NCBI RefSeq assembly: GCF_030246905.1
Contig: NZ_CP126741.1
Coordinates: forward strand, 3,038,001 to 3,102,000
Source of the DNA: Microbacterium sp. zg-Y818
Lineage (GTDB): Bacteria > Actinomycetota > Actinomycetes > Actinomycetales > Microbacteriaceae
Length of the DNA: 64,000 bases
Reading direction: 5' to 3'
The translations under genes were made by a program, and so were the position numbers. Shown here in pieces: positions 51,032 to 58,944 of this stretch. The notes under the pieces are model-generated. The model made no database searches and was not told where the DNA came from. It saw only the letters and a list, made by a program, of their open reading frames with translations. Positions within the stretch are counted from its first letter, which is position 1. Each line of letters opens with the position of its first letter.

Positions 51032-52059
51032 CAGAGCGCCTCCAGTCCTTGGCGGGCGAGGGGTTCCACCAGCGCGCCCATCCCGTCGAATCCGTCGCCG
51101 ACGGTGTCGCCGGCGACGAAGCGGTAATGGATCCCCTCGAGGATCACCGCGAGCTTGTACGCCGCGAAGGCGCGGTACCAGCCGAGGTCGGGCAAATCCG
51201 TTCCGGCTTGCCGGGCGTACACTTCGGCGAGCTCGTCGAAGCGGGGGTAGCCGGCGGCTGGATCGACGGCGCTCGGGATCGCGCCCCCGAACGCGGCGGG
51301 AAGGGCGGCGATGTCCCAGTACAGCGCGAAGATGCCGAGATCCACGAGCGGGTCGCCGAGGGTCGCCATCTCCCAGTCGAGCACGGCTGACAGGCGCGGC
51401 TGCGCGCCGTCGACGAGCGCGTTGTCGAGGCGGTAGTCGCCGTGCACGATGCCGGAGCGCCGGCTCTGCGGCATCCCCTCGCCCAGGCGCTCCTGCAGCG
51501 CGTCGAGGGTGGGGGTCTCGCGGGAGCGCGAGGCGTCGAGCTGGCGCTTCCACGTCGACATCTGGCGCGAGAGGTATCCGTCGGCGCGGCCGAAGTCCGC
51601 CAGCCCCACGGATGCCGGATCCACGCCGTGCAGATCCGCGAGGGTCCGCACGAGGTCGGTGCTCAGGCGCGCCAGCCCCGCGGGGTCGTACCCGGCGTTG
51701 TGCCCGGGTGTGGACAGCACCCGCCCGGGTGCCCGCTCCATGACGAAGAAGGTGGTGCCGGTGATCGCCCCGCCGGTGTCGTCGACGACGTCCACGGCGA
51801 CCGGCACGGGCACCGGTGTGGATGCCAGCGCCGAGATGACCCGGTGCTCGCGCCGCATGTCGTGGGCACTGGCGAGCACGTGGCCCAGCGGCGGGCGCCG
51901 CAGCACGAGCGGGCGGCGCGCGCCGTCGATCGCGTAGGTGAGGTTGCTGCGGCCGCCGGCGATGACGGTGGCGGTGAGGTCACCGTCTGCGAGGTCGGGG
52001 TGCGCACCGGCGAACCATTCGGTGAGCGCCTGCACGTCGAGCCCCGGCACGTCGGTCAT
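51031..52059 (-). CDS. Phosphotransferase family protein (APH/ACAD10-type kinase)
   Basis: A 342-residue protein-kinase-like phosphotransferase. GGRSNLTYAIDGARRPLVLRRPP is the nucleotide-binding lobe with the conserved Lys/Arg strand; SGIVHGDYRLDNALVD is the catalytic loop (HGD-x-x-x-x-N) and AVLDWEMATLGDPLVDLG the metal-binding DxE-type motif. Homologues fused or adjacent to acyl-CoA dehydrogenases (ACAD10/11) phosphorylate 4-hydroxyacyl-CoAs, which fits the overlapping dehydrogenase here. First gene of the minus-strand unit behind operator 3. Confidence 0.92.
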   Translation of the reverse strand: MTDVPGLDVQALTEWFAGAHPDLADGDLTATVIAGGRSNLTYAIDGARRPLVLRRPPLGHVLASAHDMRREHRVISALASTPVPVPVAVDVVDDTGGAITGTTFFVMERAPGRVLSTPGHNAGYDPAGLARLSTDLVRTLADLHGVDPASVGLADFGRADGYLSRQMSTWKRQLDASRSRETPTLDALQERLGEGMPQSRRSGIVHGDYRLDNALVDGAQPRLSAVLDWEMATLGDPLVDLGIFALYWDIAALPAAFGGAIPSAVDPAAGYPRFDELAEVYARQAGTDLPDLGWYRAFAAYKLAVILEGIHYRFVAGDTVGDGFDGMGALVEPLARQGLEAL

Positions 52060-52097
52060 CGTCGACCCCTCTCCGCGCCGCGTCGCGTCGCCCGTTC

Positions 52098-52118
52098 AGC
52101 ATACCGCCTGGTCGGTTT
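52098..52118. promoter_or_regulatory. TetR-type operator 3 (phosphotransferase-ACAD-ligase operon)
   Basis: AGCATACCGCCTGGTCGGTT (52098-52117) plus T, one base different from the reverse complement of operator 1 and about 40 bases before the minus-strand start at 52059. Confidence 0.85.
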
Positions 52119-52131
52119 GTGTCCAACCCGG

Positions 52132-52643
52132 CCGGTTCGGGGCGCGAAGCGGGCGCCCAACCCCGCAATCCACCGATTCGGGGCGCGTATCGGGCACCCA
52201 ACCCCGTCAGACCCCGGTTCGGGGCGCGTATCGGGCACCACACCCCCCGATCCACCGGGTCGGGGCGCCGAACCCCGCAATCCACCGGTTCGGGGCGCGA
52301 ATCGGGCACCGAACCCCCAACCCACCGATTCGGGGCGCGAATCGGGCACCGAACCCCCAACCCACCGATTCGGGGCGCGAATCGGGCACCGAACCCCCAA
52401 CCCACCGATTCGGGGCGCGTATCGGGCACCGAACCCCGCCATCCACCGGTTCGGGGCGCGTATCGGGCGCCGAACCCCGCCATCCACCGGTTCGGGGCGC
52501 GTATCGGGCGCCGAACCCCGCCATCCACCGGTTCGGGGCGCGTACCGGGCACCCAACCCCGCAATCCACCGGTTCGGGGCGCGTACCGGGCACCGAACCC
52601 CGCCATCCACCGGCTCGGGGCGCGTATCGGGCGCCACAGCCCG
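52132..52643. repeat. Tandem array of about 13 units of 40-41 bp with internal hairpins
   Basis: Each unit reads roughly (C)GGTTCGGGG-cgcg-TATCGGG-CACCGAACCCC-gccatccac. Within a unit GGTTCGG and CCGAACC can pair around a 16-nt loop. Several neighbouring units are identical or differ by one base (for example the three units around 52330-52420), and one unit (about 52257) has lost about 12 bp. There are no unique spacers. It fills the space between the thioesterase stop and operator 3. It can be read as open frames, but only as degenerate repeats. Confidence 0.92.
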
Positions 52644-52673
52644 CAGCGCTCGAACCGGCGTCCCGCCGGAACC

Positions 52674-53087
52674 TCAGCCGAGCAGCTGCGCCGCCACCGC
52701 AGCGCGCACGGCATCCGGCACGGGAACGGGCCGGCGACTCGCGGCATCCACGAACACGTGAACGAAACGCCCGACGGCGATGGGCTCGTCCTCACCGGGG
52801 CGCAGGATCCCGAGCGCCCACGTGATGCTCGTGGCCCCCAGCCGATCCACGCCGATCCCCACCTCGAGGGGCTCGGGGAACGACGCCGAGGCACGGTAGT
52901 CGCACGACGACGAAACGACGAGGGCGATCGCGGGAGAGGATGCCGGGTCGAGGCCTCCCTCGGCGATCATCCAGGCGTTGACCGCGGTATCCATCGCCTC
53001 GTAGTAGACGACGTTGTTCAGATGCCCGTACTGGTCGTTGTCGCGCCAGCGGGTCATGAACGGTCGGCGCACGCCGTAGTGCGGCAT
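52674..53087 (-). CDS. Acyl-CoA thioesterase (4HBT hotdog fold)
   Basis: A 137-residue single-hotdog thioesterase. FMTRWRDNDQYGHLNNVVYYEAMDTAVNAWM contains the catalytic Asp and the D-x-x-G-H-x-N helix start of the 4-hydroxybenzoyl-CoA thioesterase-like family. The ending is typical (VFVDAASRRPVPVPDAVRAAV). It would release an acid from its CoA ester to prevent CoA trapping. It lies 14 bases after the TetR gene at 53102 in the same direction. ATG at 53087; GGAGG lies upstream. Confidence 0.9.
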   Translation of the reverse strand: MPHYGVRRPFMTRWRDNDQYGHLNNVVYYEAMDTAVNAWMIAEGGLDPASSPAIALVVSSSCDYRASASFPEPLEVGIGVDRLGATSITWALGILRPGEDEPIAVGRFVHVFVDAASRRPVPVPDAVRAAVAAQLLG

Positions 53088-53101
53088 CGGTCCTCCAGGG
53101 G

Positions 53102-53740
53102 TCAGTCCGCGCGCAGCAGCACGCGGAACGCCGCGCGGGCGCGCGACGCGCTCGGCTCGTCGCCGGCGATCAGGTCGGCGTAGGTGAACGATTCGGACAC
53201 GCGCACGAGCAGGTACGCGAGGCTGTGCACGTCGATGGCCCCGCCGAGCGGCTCCGCTCCCAGCTCGGCGCGGATCAGCCACTCCGTCGTCGCGACGTAC
53301 CGACGCTGGATCTCGCTCTCGACCGTCGTGAGCAGGCGCAGCGCGCGGGCGGGCTCACGCCGCAGGAACTCGCGGAAATAGGGCGCGCGGTTCAGGTCGG
53401 CGACGAAGTGGGTGAGCAGCTCGGCGAGGCGGTCGGCGCCGACGCGGTCCGCCGTCGCGTGGTCGGCCTGCACCAGCGTCGGGACGGCGAGCGACCACAG
53501 CACCTCGCTCAGCAGGGCGTCGCGGTTGCCCACCCAGCGGAAGAGCGACGTGCGATCCACCCCCAGTGCCGCGGCGAGCGCGCCCATGTCGATGCGGTGC
53601 CCGGCGATGAACTGCTCGCGGGCGAGGTCGAAAGCCCGCCGCGCGTCGGAGTGGGATGCCAGCCGCGCCGAGAGCCAGGAGGGGGCGGCATCCACCCCCA
53701 CGGTCGCGATGGGCGGCGCGACCGGCGCAGGCGTGGACAT
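53102..53740 (-). CDS. TetR/AcrR family regulator, QsdR-like
   Basis: A 212-residue regulator. An unusual N-terminal arm (about 25 residues) precedes the helix-turn-helix ARREQF-type segment: FIAGHRIDMGALAAALGVDRTSLFRWVGNRDALLSEVLWSL. The C-terminal domain (RAPYFREFLRREPARALRLLTTVESEIQRRYVATTEWLI) matches the QsdR group, named after the Rhodococcus regulator of a lactonase gene. It is divergent from the acyl-CoA dehydrogenase gene; the palindrome at 53769 in the shared promoter is its likely site. Confidence 0.88.
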   Translation of the reverse strand: MSTPAPVAPPIATVGVDAAPSWLSARLASHSDARRAFDLAREQFIAGHRIDMGALAAALGVDRTSLFRWVGNRDALLSEVLWSLAVPTLVQADHATADRVGADRLAELLTHFVADLNRAPYFREFLRREPARALRLLTTVESEIQRRYVATTEWLIRAELGAEPLGGAIDVHSLAYLLVRVSESFTYADLIAGDEPSASRARAAFRVLLRAD

Positions 53741-53768
53741 GCCGGAACTCTACCGCCGCGCCGGATGG

Positions 53769-53794
53769 ATGCAACATCCTGAGAAATGTTGCAT
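53769..53794. promoter_or_regulatory. Palindromic operator between the QsdR-like and ACAD genes
   Basis: ATGCAACAT-N8-ATGTTGCAT, perfect 9-bp arms, AT-rich relative to its surroundings, 29 bases from the regulator start and 40 from the dehydrogenase start. Confidence 0.85.
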
Positions 53795-53833
53795 GATGGG
53801 CGTCACACCGGATCACCGACGATCGGAGAAGCG

Positions 53834-55072
53834 ATGCCGCTCACCCTCACCCCACCCGCCGACGAGACGCACGCGCCGCCTGCCGCGCGCCTCGACGCCG
53901 ACTTCTACGACCTGCAGAGCGCGCTCACCGACGCCGAGCGCGCGCAGCTCGGCCGCATCCGGGCGTTCCTGCGTGACGAGGTCGCCCCGCGGGCGGACGA
54001 GTTCTGGGAACGCGCGGAGAGCCCTCGTCACCTCTTCCCCCGGTTCGCCGAGCTGGGCATGCTCGGAGCCGGCATCCCCGAGGTCGCCCAGTACGACAAC
54101 AGCGCCCTCTACCGGGGCTGGGTCGCCCTGGAGATCTCCCGGGTGGATGCCTCGACGGCCACGTTCCTCGGCGTGCACAGCGGCCTGGCGATGAACGCGA
54201 TCTGGGTCGGCGGATCCGACGAGCAGCGGGCGCAGTGGCTGCCGCCCATGGCCCGAGGGGAGCTCGTCGGGGCGTTCGCGCTGACCGAGCCGCTGTCGGG
54301 ATCCGACACGGCGCGGGGACTGCGCACGACCGCCACCCGGCGGACGGCGGCCGACGGCACCGACGAGTGGGTGATCGACGGCGCCAAGCGCTGGATCGGC
54401 AGCGCCGGATTCTCCGACATCACCGTCGTCTGGGCGCGTGACACCGACGACGGGGAGATGAAGGGGTTCATCGTCCCCACCTCCACGCCCGGGTACTCGG
54501 CGACCAAGATCGAGCGCAAGCAGTCGCTGCGGGCCGTTGAGAACGCCGACATCACGCTGACGGGCGTCGTCGTTCCCGATTCCCTGCGACTGCAGCGGAT
54601 CGAGTCGTTCACCGAGGTCGCGATCGTGCTGCGGCTGACGCGCGCCGAGGTCGCCTGGCAGGGGCTCGGCAACGGCATCGGCGCCTACGAGGCGGCCGTG
54701 CGCTACACCGCTACCCGGGAGCAGTTCGGCAAGCCGATCGCGTCGTTCCAGTTGGTGCAGCACAAGCTCGCCACGGCGCTGTCGAACATCACCGCGTGCC
54801 TGGCGATGTGCACCCGGGTGTCGCAGCTGCAGGACGAGGGTACGCAGACCGACGCCCAGGCGGCGATGGCGAAGGCCTTCGTCACCGCCCGCATGCGCGA
54901 GACCGTCGCCCTCTGCCGAGAGGTGATGGGCGGCAACGGCATCACGCTGGACTACGGCGCGGCGCGGGCCTTCTGCGACGCCGAGGCGATCTACACCTTC
55001 GAAGGGACACACGACATGAACACGCTCATCGTGGGGCGCGAGATCACCGGCATCCAGGCGTTCACCTCATGA
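53834..55072 (+). CDS. Acyl-CoA dehydrogenase (glutaryl-CoA dehydrogenase-like)
   Basis: A 412-residue ACAD. FALTEPLSGSDTARGL, with the SGSD motif contacting FAD, KRWIGSAGFSDITVVWARD, and the C-terminal RETVALCREVMGGNGITLDYGAARAFCDAEAIYTFEGTHDMNTLIVGREITGI; the EGTHDMN segment holds the catalytic glutamate as in glutaryl-CoA dehydrogenases. Glutaryl-CoA, aromatic or branched acyl-CoA are candidate substrates. GGAG before ATG 53834. ATGA overlap with the thiolase gene. Promoter contains the 53769 palindrome. Confidence 0.93.
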   Translation: MPLTLTPPADETHAPPAARLDADFYDLQSALTDAERAQLGRIRAFLRDEVAPRADEFWERAESPRHLFPRFAELGMLGAGIPEVAQYDNSALYRGWVALEISRVDASTATFLGVHSGLAMNAIWVGGSDEQRAQWLPPMARGELVGAFALTEPLSGSDTARGLRTTATRRTAADGTDEWVIDGAKRWIGSAGFSDITVVWARDTDDGEMKGFIVPTSTPGYSATKIERKQSLRAVENADITLTGVVVPDSLRLQRIESFTEVAIVLRLTRAEVAWQGLGNGIGAYEAAVRYTATREQFGKPIASFQLVQHKLATALSNITACLAMCTRVSQLQDEGTQTDAQAAMAKAFVTARMRETVALCREVMGGNGITLDYGAARAFCDAEAIYTFEGTHDMNTLIVGREITGIQAFTS

Positions 55073-56283
55073 ACGAGGCATACATCGTCGCCACGGCACG
55101 CTCGCCCATCGGCCGCGCGCGCAAGGGGTCGCTCGCCGACGTGCGCCCCGACGACCTCGTCGCGCAGATGGTGCAGGCGGCGCTGGATGGCGTCCCCGGG
55201 CTGGACCCGGCGCGCATCGACGACCTGATGATCGGCACGGGGCAGCCCGCGGGACGCCAGGGCATGAACATCGCGCGGATCGTCGCGGTGCTGCTCGGGC
55301 TCGACGGCGTGCCGGGGACGACCGTGAACAGGTACTGCTCGTCGTCGCTGCAGACGACCCGGATGGCGTTCCACGCGATCCGCGCCGGCGAGGGCGACGT
55401 GTTCGTGTCGGCGGGCGTCGAGTCGGTGTCGCAGTATGCGCACGGATTCGCCGACCTGCCGGAGGCGGTGAACCCCGCCTTCGCGGATGCCGCGGCGCGC
55501 ACGGCCGCGCGCGGCGAGGCGGGGGCATCGGCCTGGGTCGACCCGCGTGCGGACGGCGCGCTGCCGGACGCCTACATCGCGATGGGCCAGACCGCCGAGA
55601 ACGTCGCGCAGCTGCACGGGGTGACCCGCGAGCAGCAGGACGCGTATGCCGCACGGTCGCAGCAGCGTGCCGAGGCGGCGATCGCCTCGGGCTTCTGGGA
55701 GCGCGACATCACGCCGGTGACGCTCGCGGACGGCAGCGTGGTGACTGCGGACGACGGCCCGCGGGCCGGGGTCACCGAGGCCGGGCTCGCCGGGCTCGAC
55801 CCGGTGTTCCGGCCGGACGGCACGGTGACGGCGGGCAACTGCTGCCCGCTCAACGACGGGGCGGCGGCCGTCGTGATCGTGTCCGGCCGGGTGGTGGACG
55901 AACTCGGGCTGCAGCCGCTGGCGCGGATCGTGTCGACCGGCGTGAGCGGGCTGTCACCGGAAGTGATGGGGCTGGGTCCCGTCGAGGCGTCGCGGCAGGC
56001 GCTGGCGCGCGCCGGGCTCGGAATCGACGACATGGACCTCGTGGAGATCAACGAGGCGTTCGCGGCGCAGGTGATCCCGTCGGCGCGGGAGCTCGGCATC
56101 GACGACGGCCGACTGAACGTGCACGGCGGCGCGATCGCGGTGGGACACCCGTTCGGGATGACCGGCGCCCGGATCACGTCGACGCTGATCAACGGGCTCG
56201 CCGCGACGGGCGGGCGGTACGGCCTCGAGACGATGTGCGTCGGCGGCGGCCAGGGCATGGCCCTGGTGCTGTCCCGCGACTGA
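55069..56283 (+). CDS. Thiolase (acetyl-CoA C-acyltransferase)
   Basis: A 404-residue degradative-type thiolase that cleaves 3-ketoacyl-CoA. YIVATARSPIGRARKGSLADVRPDDL at the N-terminus, nucleophilic cysteine in TVNRYCSSSLQTTRMA (about Cys88), catalytic His in NVHGGAIAVGHPFGMTGAR, and the C-terminal CVGGGQGMALVLSR with the second active-site Cys. It overlaps the ACAD gene (ATGA), giving the last steps of a beta-oxidation round. The stop is followed 10 bases later by five dispersed repeats. Confidence 0.95.
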   Translation: MNEAYIVATARSPIGRARKGSLADVRPDDLVAQMVQAALDGVPGLDPARIDDLMIGTGQPAGRQGMNIARIVAVLLGLDGVPGTTVNRYCSSSLQTTRMAFHAIRAGEGDVFVSAGVESVSQYAHGFADLPEAVNPAFADAAARTAARGEAGASAWVDPRADGALPDAYIAMGQTAENVAQLHGVTREQQDAYAARSQQRAEAAIASGFWERDITPVTLADGSVVTADDGPRAGVTEAGLAGLDPVFRPDGTVTAGNCCPLNDGAAAVVIVSGRVVDELGLQPLARIVSTGVSGLSPEVMGLGPVEASRQALARAGLGIDDMDLVEINEAFAAQVIPSARELGIDDGRLNVHGGAIAVGHPFGMTGARITSTLINGLAATGGRYGLETMCVGGGQGMALVLSRD

Positions 56284-56292
56284 GCGCTCGCT

Positions 56293-56387
56293 GCCGAGTG
56301 AGTATTCGTCGCGCCGAGTGAGTATTCGCGACGAGTACTCACTCGGCGGCGCGAATACTCACTCGGGAGCCTGAATACTCACTCGCG
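56293..56387. repeat. Dispersed 20-bp-period repeat, five copies in two orientations
   Basis: Two copies of CCGAGTGAGTATTCG (56294, 56314) run on the plus strand, then three of GA(G/A)TACTCACTCGG type (56333, 56353, 56373) in the opposite orientation, all with a 20-bp period. It is the largest cluster, between convergent genes. The last copy encodes the MaoC stop codon. Confidence 0.92.
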
Positions 56388-56855
56388 AGCGGGCACTCCG
56401 GCGGGCTCGGGGACCAGCAGCGCCAGCGTCTCGGCGATCAGCGCGGGCTTGCGTCCCCCGTCGATCTCGACGGTCGTGCGCATCCCCACCCGCACCCCCT
56501 GCGGCGTCTCGTCCGCCGACGCGAGCTCGGTCACCGCCCGCACGCGCGACCCCGCGAGCACTGGCTGCAGGAACCGCACCTTGTCGAGGCCGTAGTTCAC
56601 CGCCATCGCGACCCCGCCCACCTGCAGCAGCCCCTCGGTCAGCCGCGGCAGCAGCGACAGCGTCAGGTACCCGTGCGCGATCGTCCCCCCGAAGGGCCCG
56701 GATGCCGCACGCTCGGCATCCAGGTGAATCCACTGTCGATCCTCCGTCGCCTCGGCGAACGCCGCGATCCGCTCCTGCGTGATCTCGAACCACTCCCCCG
56801 TGGCCGTCGCCCCCACGAGCCCGGCCAGCGCCACCGGCGACTCCGCCGCGATCAT
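56379..56855 (-). CDS. MaoC family (R)-specific enoyl-CoA hydratase/dehydratase
   Basis: A 158-residue hotdog-fold hydratase. ITQERIAAFAEATEDRQWIHLDAERAASGPFGGTIAHGYLTLSLLPRL carries the hydratase-2 motif with catalytic Asp/His (DRQWIH...GTIAHG). It adds water to an enoyl-CoA or dehydrates a 3-hydroxyacyl-CoA. The start overlaps the SDR stop (ATGA); third gene of the operator-4 unit. Its final codons and stop (CGC GAG TGA) are in a dispersed-repeat copy, so the natural C-terminus may have been altered by the repeat. Confidence 0.93.
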   Translation of the reverse strand: MIAAESPVALAGLVGATATGEWFEITQERIAAFAEATEDRQWIHLDAERAASGPFGGTIAHGYLTLSLLPRLTEGLLQVGGVAMAVNYGLDKVRFLQPVLAGSRVRAVTELASADETPQGVRVGMRTTVEIDGGRKPALIAETLALLVPEPAGVPARE

Positions 56856-57616
56856 GCGCGCGGCCCGCCCGCCACGTACAGCACCTGGCCCGAGATGAAT
56901 CCGGCATCCTCGCCGGCGAAGAACGCCACCGCCGTCGCGACGTCCTCGGGTGTCCCGCCGCGCCCCACCGGGATCTCCTTCGCCATCGCCGCAACGAAGT
57001 CCTCGAACGAGACCCCCATCCGCTCGGCGGTCGCTCGGGTCATGTCGGTCTGGATGAACCCCGGCGCCACGGCGTTCGCCGTCACCCCGTACCGCCCCAG
57101 TTCGATCGCCAGCGTCTTGGTGAACCCCTGCATCCCGGCCTTCGCCGCGGCGTAGTTCGCCTGTCCACGGTTACCCAGCGCCGACGTCGACGACAGGTTC
57201 ACGATGCGCCCCCACCCGGCCTCGACCATGTGCGCCTGCACGGCCTTCGTCATGACGAAGGCGCCGCGCAGGTGCACGGTGATGACGGCATCCCAGTCGT
57301 CCTCGCTCATCTTGAACAGCATGTTGTCGCGGATGATCCCCGCGTTGTTCACGAGAATCGTCGGCGCCCCGAGCTCGGCGACGACCGTGTCGACGGCGGA
57401 TGCCACGGCCTCGGCATCCGCGACGTTCGCCCCGACGGCGAGCGCGCGACCCCCGTCGGCTTCGATCGCGGCGACGGTGTCGGCGCACGAGGCCGCGTCG
57501 AGATCGAGCACGGCGACGGCGTGACCATCGGCGGCGAGGCGGCGGGCGGTCGCGGCGCCGATGCCGCGCGCGCCTCCGGTGACGATCGCGGTGCGGGAGG
57601 GAGAAGAGGAGGTCAT
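56852..57616 (-). CDS. SDR family 3-oxoacyl reductase (FabG-like)
   Basis: A 254-residue classical SDR: AIVTGGARGIGAATARRLA (residues 10-28), NNAGIIRDNMLFKMSEDDWDAVITVHLRGAF, NLSSTSALGNRGQANYAAAKAGMQGFTKTLA with Ser, Tyr and Lys in place, and a C-terminus FISGQVLYVAGGPRA. The IIRDNMLFKM loop is typical of acetoacetyl-CoA/3-oxoacyl reductases of beta-oxidation type. GGAGG-rich upstream sequence before the ATG at 57616. ATGA overlap with MaoC: together they interconvert enoyl-, hydroxy- and keto-acyl-CoA. Confidence 0.93.
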   Translation of the reverse strand: MTSSSPSRTAIVTGGARGIGAATARRLAADGHAVAVLDLDAASCADTVAAIEADGGRALAVGANVADAEAVASAVDTVVAELGAPTILVNNAGIIRDNMLFKMSEDDWDAVITVHLRGAFVMTKAVQAHMVEAGWGRIVNLSSTSALGNRGQANYAAAKAGMQGFTKTLAIELGRYGVTANAVAPGFIQTDMTRATAERMGVSFEDFVAAMAKEIPVGRGGTPEDVATAVAFFAGEDAGFISGQVLYVAGGPRA

Positions 57617-57642
57617 ACGGGTTCCTTTCGTCGGGATTGGAG

Positions 57643-58764
57643 TCAGAAGACGATGAGCTGGCGCAGCTCGCCGCCGGCGGCGAGACGGTCCATCGCGGCG
57701 TCGATGTCGTCGAGCCGGATGCGGGAGGTCACCAGACGCTCCAGCGGCAGCCGTCCCGCGCGCCACATCTCGACGTAGCGCGGGATGTCGCGAGCGGGCA
57801 CGGCGGACCCGAGGTAGCTGCCGATCACGGTGCGCGCCTCGGCGGTCAGCTGCAGCGGCGACACCTCGGCCCGCGCATCGGGCCCGGGGAGCCCCACGGT
57901 CACCGTCGTCCCACCCGGCGCCGTCAGCGCCAGCGCCGTCTCGAACGCGCGGGCCGACCCGGCTGCCTCGATCGCGGTCGGGGTGCGGATGCCGCGCGCC
58001 ACGGCATCCGCCGGCGAGAGCGCCTCCGTGGCGCCGAACTCTCGCGCGAGGTCGAGCTTGGCCGGCACGGCGTCGACGCCGACCACCTCGAGCCCGAGCG
58101 CGACGGCGACCAGCAGCGCGGCCATGCCGACCCCGCCGAGGCCCACGATCGCGATCGCAGAACCGGATGCCGGACGCGCGGCGTTCAGCACGGCGCCGCC
58201 GCCCGTGAGCACGGCGCAGCCGAGGAGCGCGGCGATCTCGGCCGGCACGTCGGGGGGCACCGGCACGACGGAGGTGCGGCTGACGACGGCGTGGGTGGCG
58301 AAACCGCTTACGCCGAGGTGGTGGAACACGGGCGCGCCGGCATCCGACCCGTCCTCGCTCCGGCGACGCAGTCGCGTGCCACCGCCGACGAGGGTGCCGG
58401 CGGTGTTGGCCGCGGTTCCCGGCTCGCACGGCAGGCGGCCGTCGGTCGCGCACCCCGCACACGCGCCGCAGCGGGGCAGGAATGTCATGACCACGCGGAC
58501 GCCGGGGCGAAGGTCGCCCACCCCCGGACCCACCTGCTCAACGATGCCCGCGGCCTCGTGGCCGAGCAGCATCGGTGTGGGGCGCAGGCGGTTGCCATCG
58601 ACGACGCTGAGGTCGGAGTGGCACACCCCGGCGGCTTCGATGCGCACGAGCAACTCGCCGGGGCCCGGCTGATCGAGCTCGAGGGGGCCGACGGTGAAGG
58701 GACGGGATGCCGCGAACGGCGCGGTCGCCCCCGAGACCTCGAGCACAGCTCCGGTGATCTGCAT
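57643..58764 (-). CDS. Zinc-dependent alcohol dehydrogenase
   Basis: A 373-residue class III-like MDR enzyme. Catalytic zinc ligands Cys in EAAGVCHSDLSVVDG and His/Glu in PMLLGHEAAGIVE. Structural zinc site with the Cys quartet in FLPRCGACAGCATDGRLPCEPG. Coenzyme-binding domain GLGGVGMAALLVAVALGLEVVGVD. It oxidises an alcohol to an aldehyde with NAD+; related actinobacterial enzymes act on terpenoid or mycothiol-linked alcohols. GAGG lies upstream of the ATG at 58764; operator 4 is 44 bases upstream. First gene of the ADH-SDR-MaoC unit. Confidence 0.93.
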   Translation of the reverse strand: MQITGAVLEVSGATAPFAASRPFTVGPLELDQPGPGELLVRIEAAGVCHSDLSVVDGNRLRPTPMLLGHEAAGIVEQVGPGVGDLRPGVRVVMTFLPRCGACAGCATDGRLPCEPGTAANTAGTLVGGGTRLRRRSEDGSDAGAPVFHHLGVSGFATHAVVSRTSVVPVPPDVPAEIAALLGCAVLTGGGAVLNAARPASGSAIAIVGLGGVGMAALLVAVALGLEVVGVDAVPAKLDLAREFGATEALSPADAVARGIRTPTAIEAAGSARAFETALALTAPGGTTVTVGLPGPDARAEVSPLQLTAEARTVIGSYLGSAVPARDIPRYVEMWRAGRLPLERLVTSRIRLDDIDAAMDRLAAGGELRQLIVF

Positions 58765-58807
58765 CCGAACCTCCTCGTTCGTTCGCGCGCGGCAGTGCGT
58801 GCTCGAC

Positions 58808-58830
58808 AGCATACCGACTGCGCGGTATGT
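58808..58830. promoter_or_regulatory. TetR-type operator 4 (ADH-SDR-MaoC operon)
   Basis: AGCATACCGACT-GC-GCGGTATGT, sharing the AGCATACCG half-site with operators 1-3 and having CGGTATG as the second half, about 45 bases upstream of the minus-strand start at 58764. Confidence 0.75.
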
Positions 58831-58859
58831 CCCGCTAACCGGTCGACGCCGGGCCGTCA

Positions 58860-58898
58860 CGAATACTCACTCGCGAGCGCGAATACTCACTCGGGGGC
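58860..58898 (+). repeat. Dispersed 20-bp-period repeat, two copies
   Basis: GAATACTCACTCG at 58861 and 58881, 20 bp apart, in the divergent region between the ADH gene and the CNNM gene. Confidence 0.9.
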
Positions 58899-58929
58899 GG
58901 TTTCTCAGCTTGCGGGGCGGGCGGCTGTC

Positions 58930-58935
58930 TAGCCT
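58930..58935 (+). promoter_or_regulatory. Possible -10 box of the CNNM leader transcript
   Basis: TAGCCT, nine bases upstream of the ATG of the leader ORF at 58945, so the mRNA would begin only a few bases before that ATG. Confidence 0.4.
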
Positions 58936-58944
58936 TGATCCATC

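Noticed and set aside
52132-52643. CRISPR array
   Set aside because: The units are contiguous 40-41 bp repeats without unique spacers, and no cas gene is nearby.
51442-52825. A repetitive protein with PPIRGANRAPNP/ST-type repeats encoded across 52.1-52.6 kb
   Set aside because: Long frames exist on both strands only because the repeats contain few stops; they overlap the phosphotransferase and thioesterase genes and have no ribosome-binding site.
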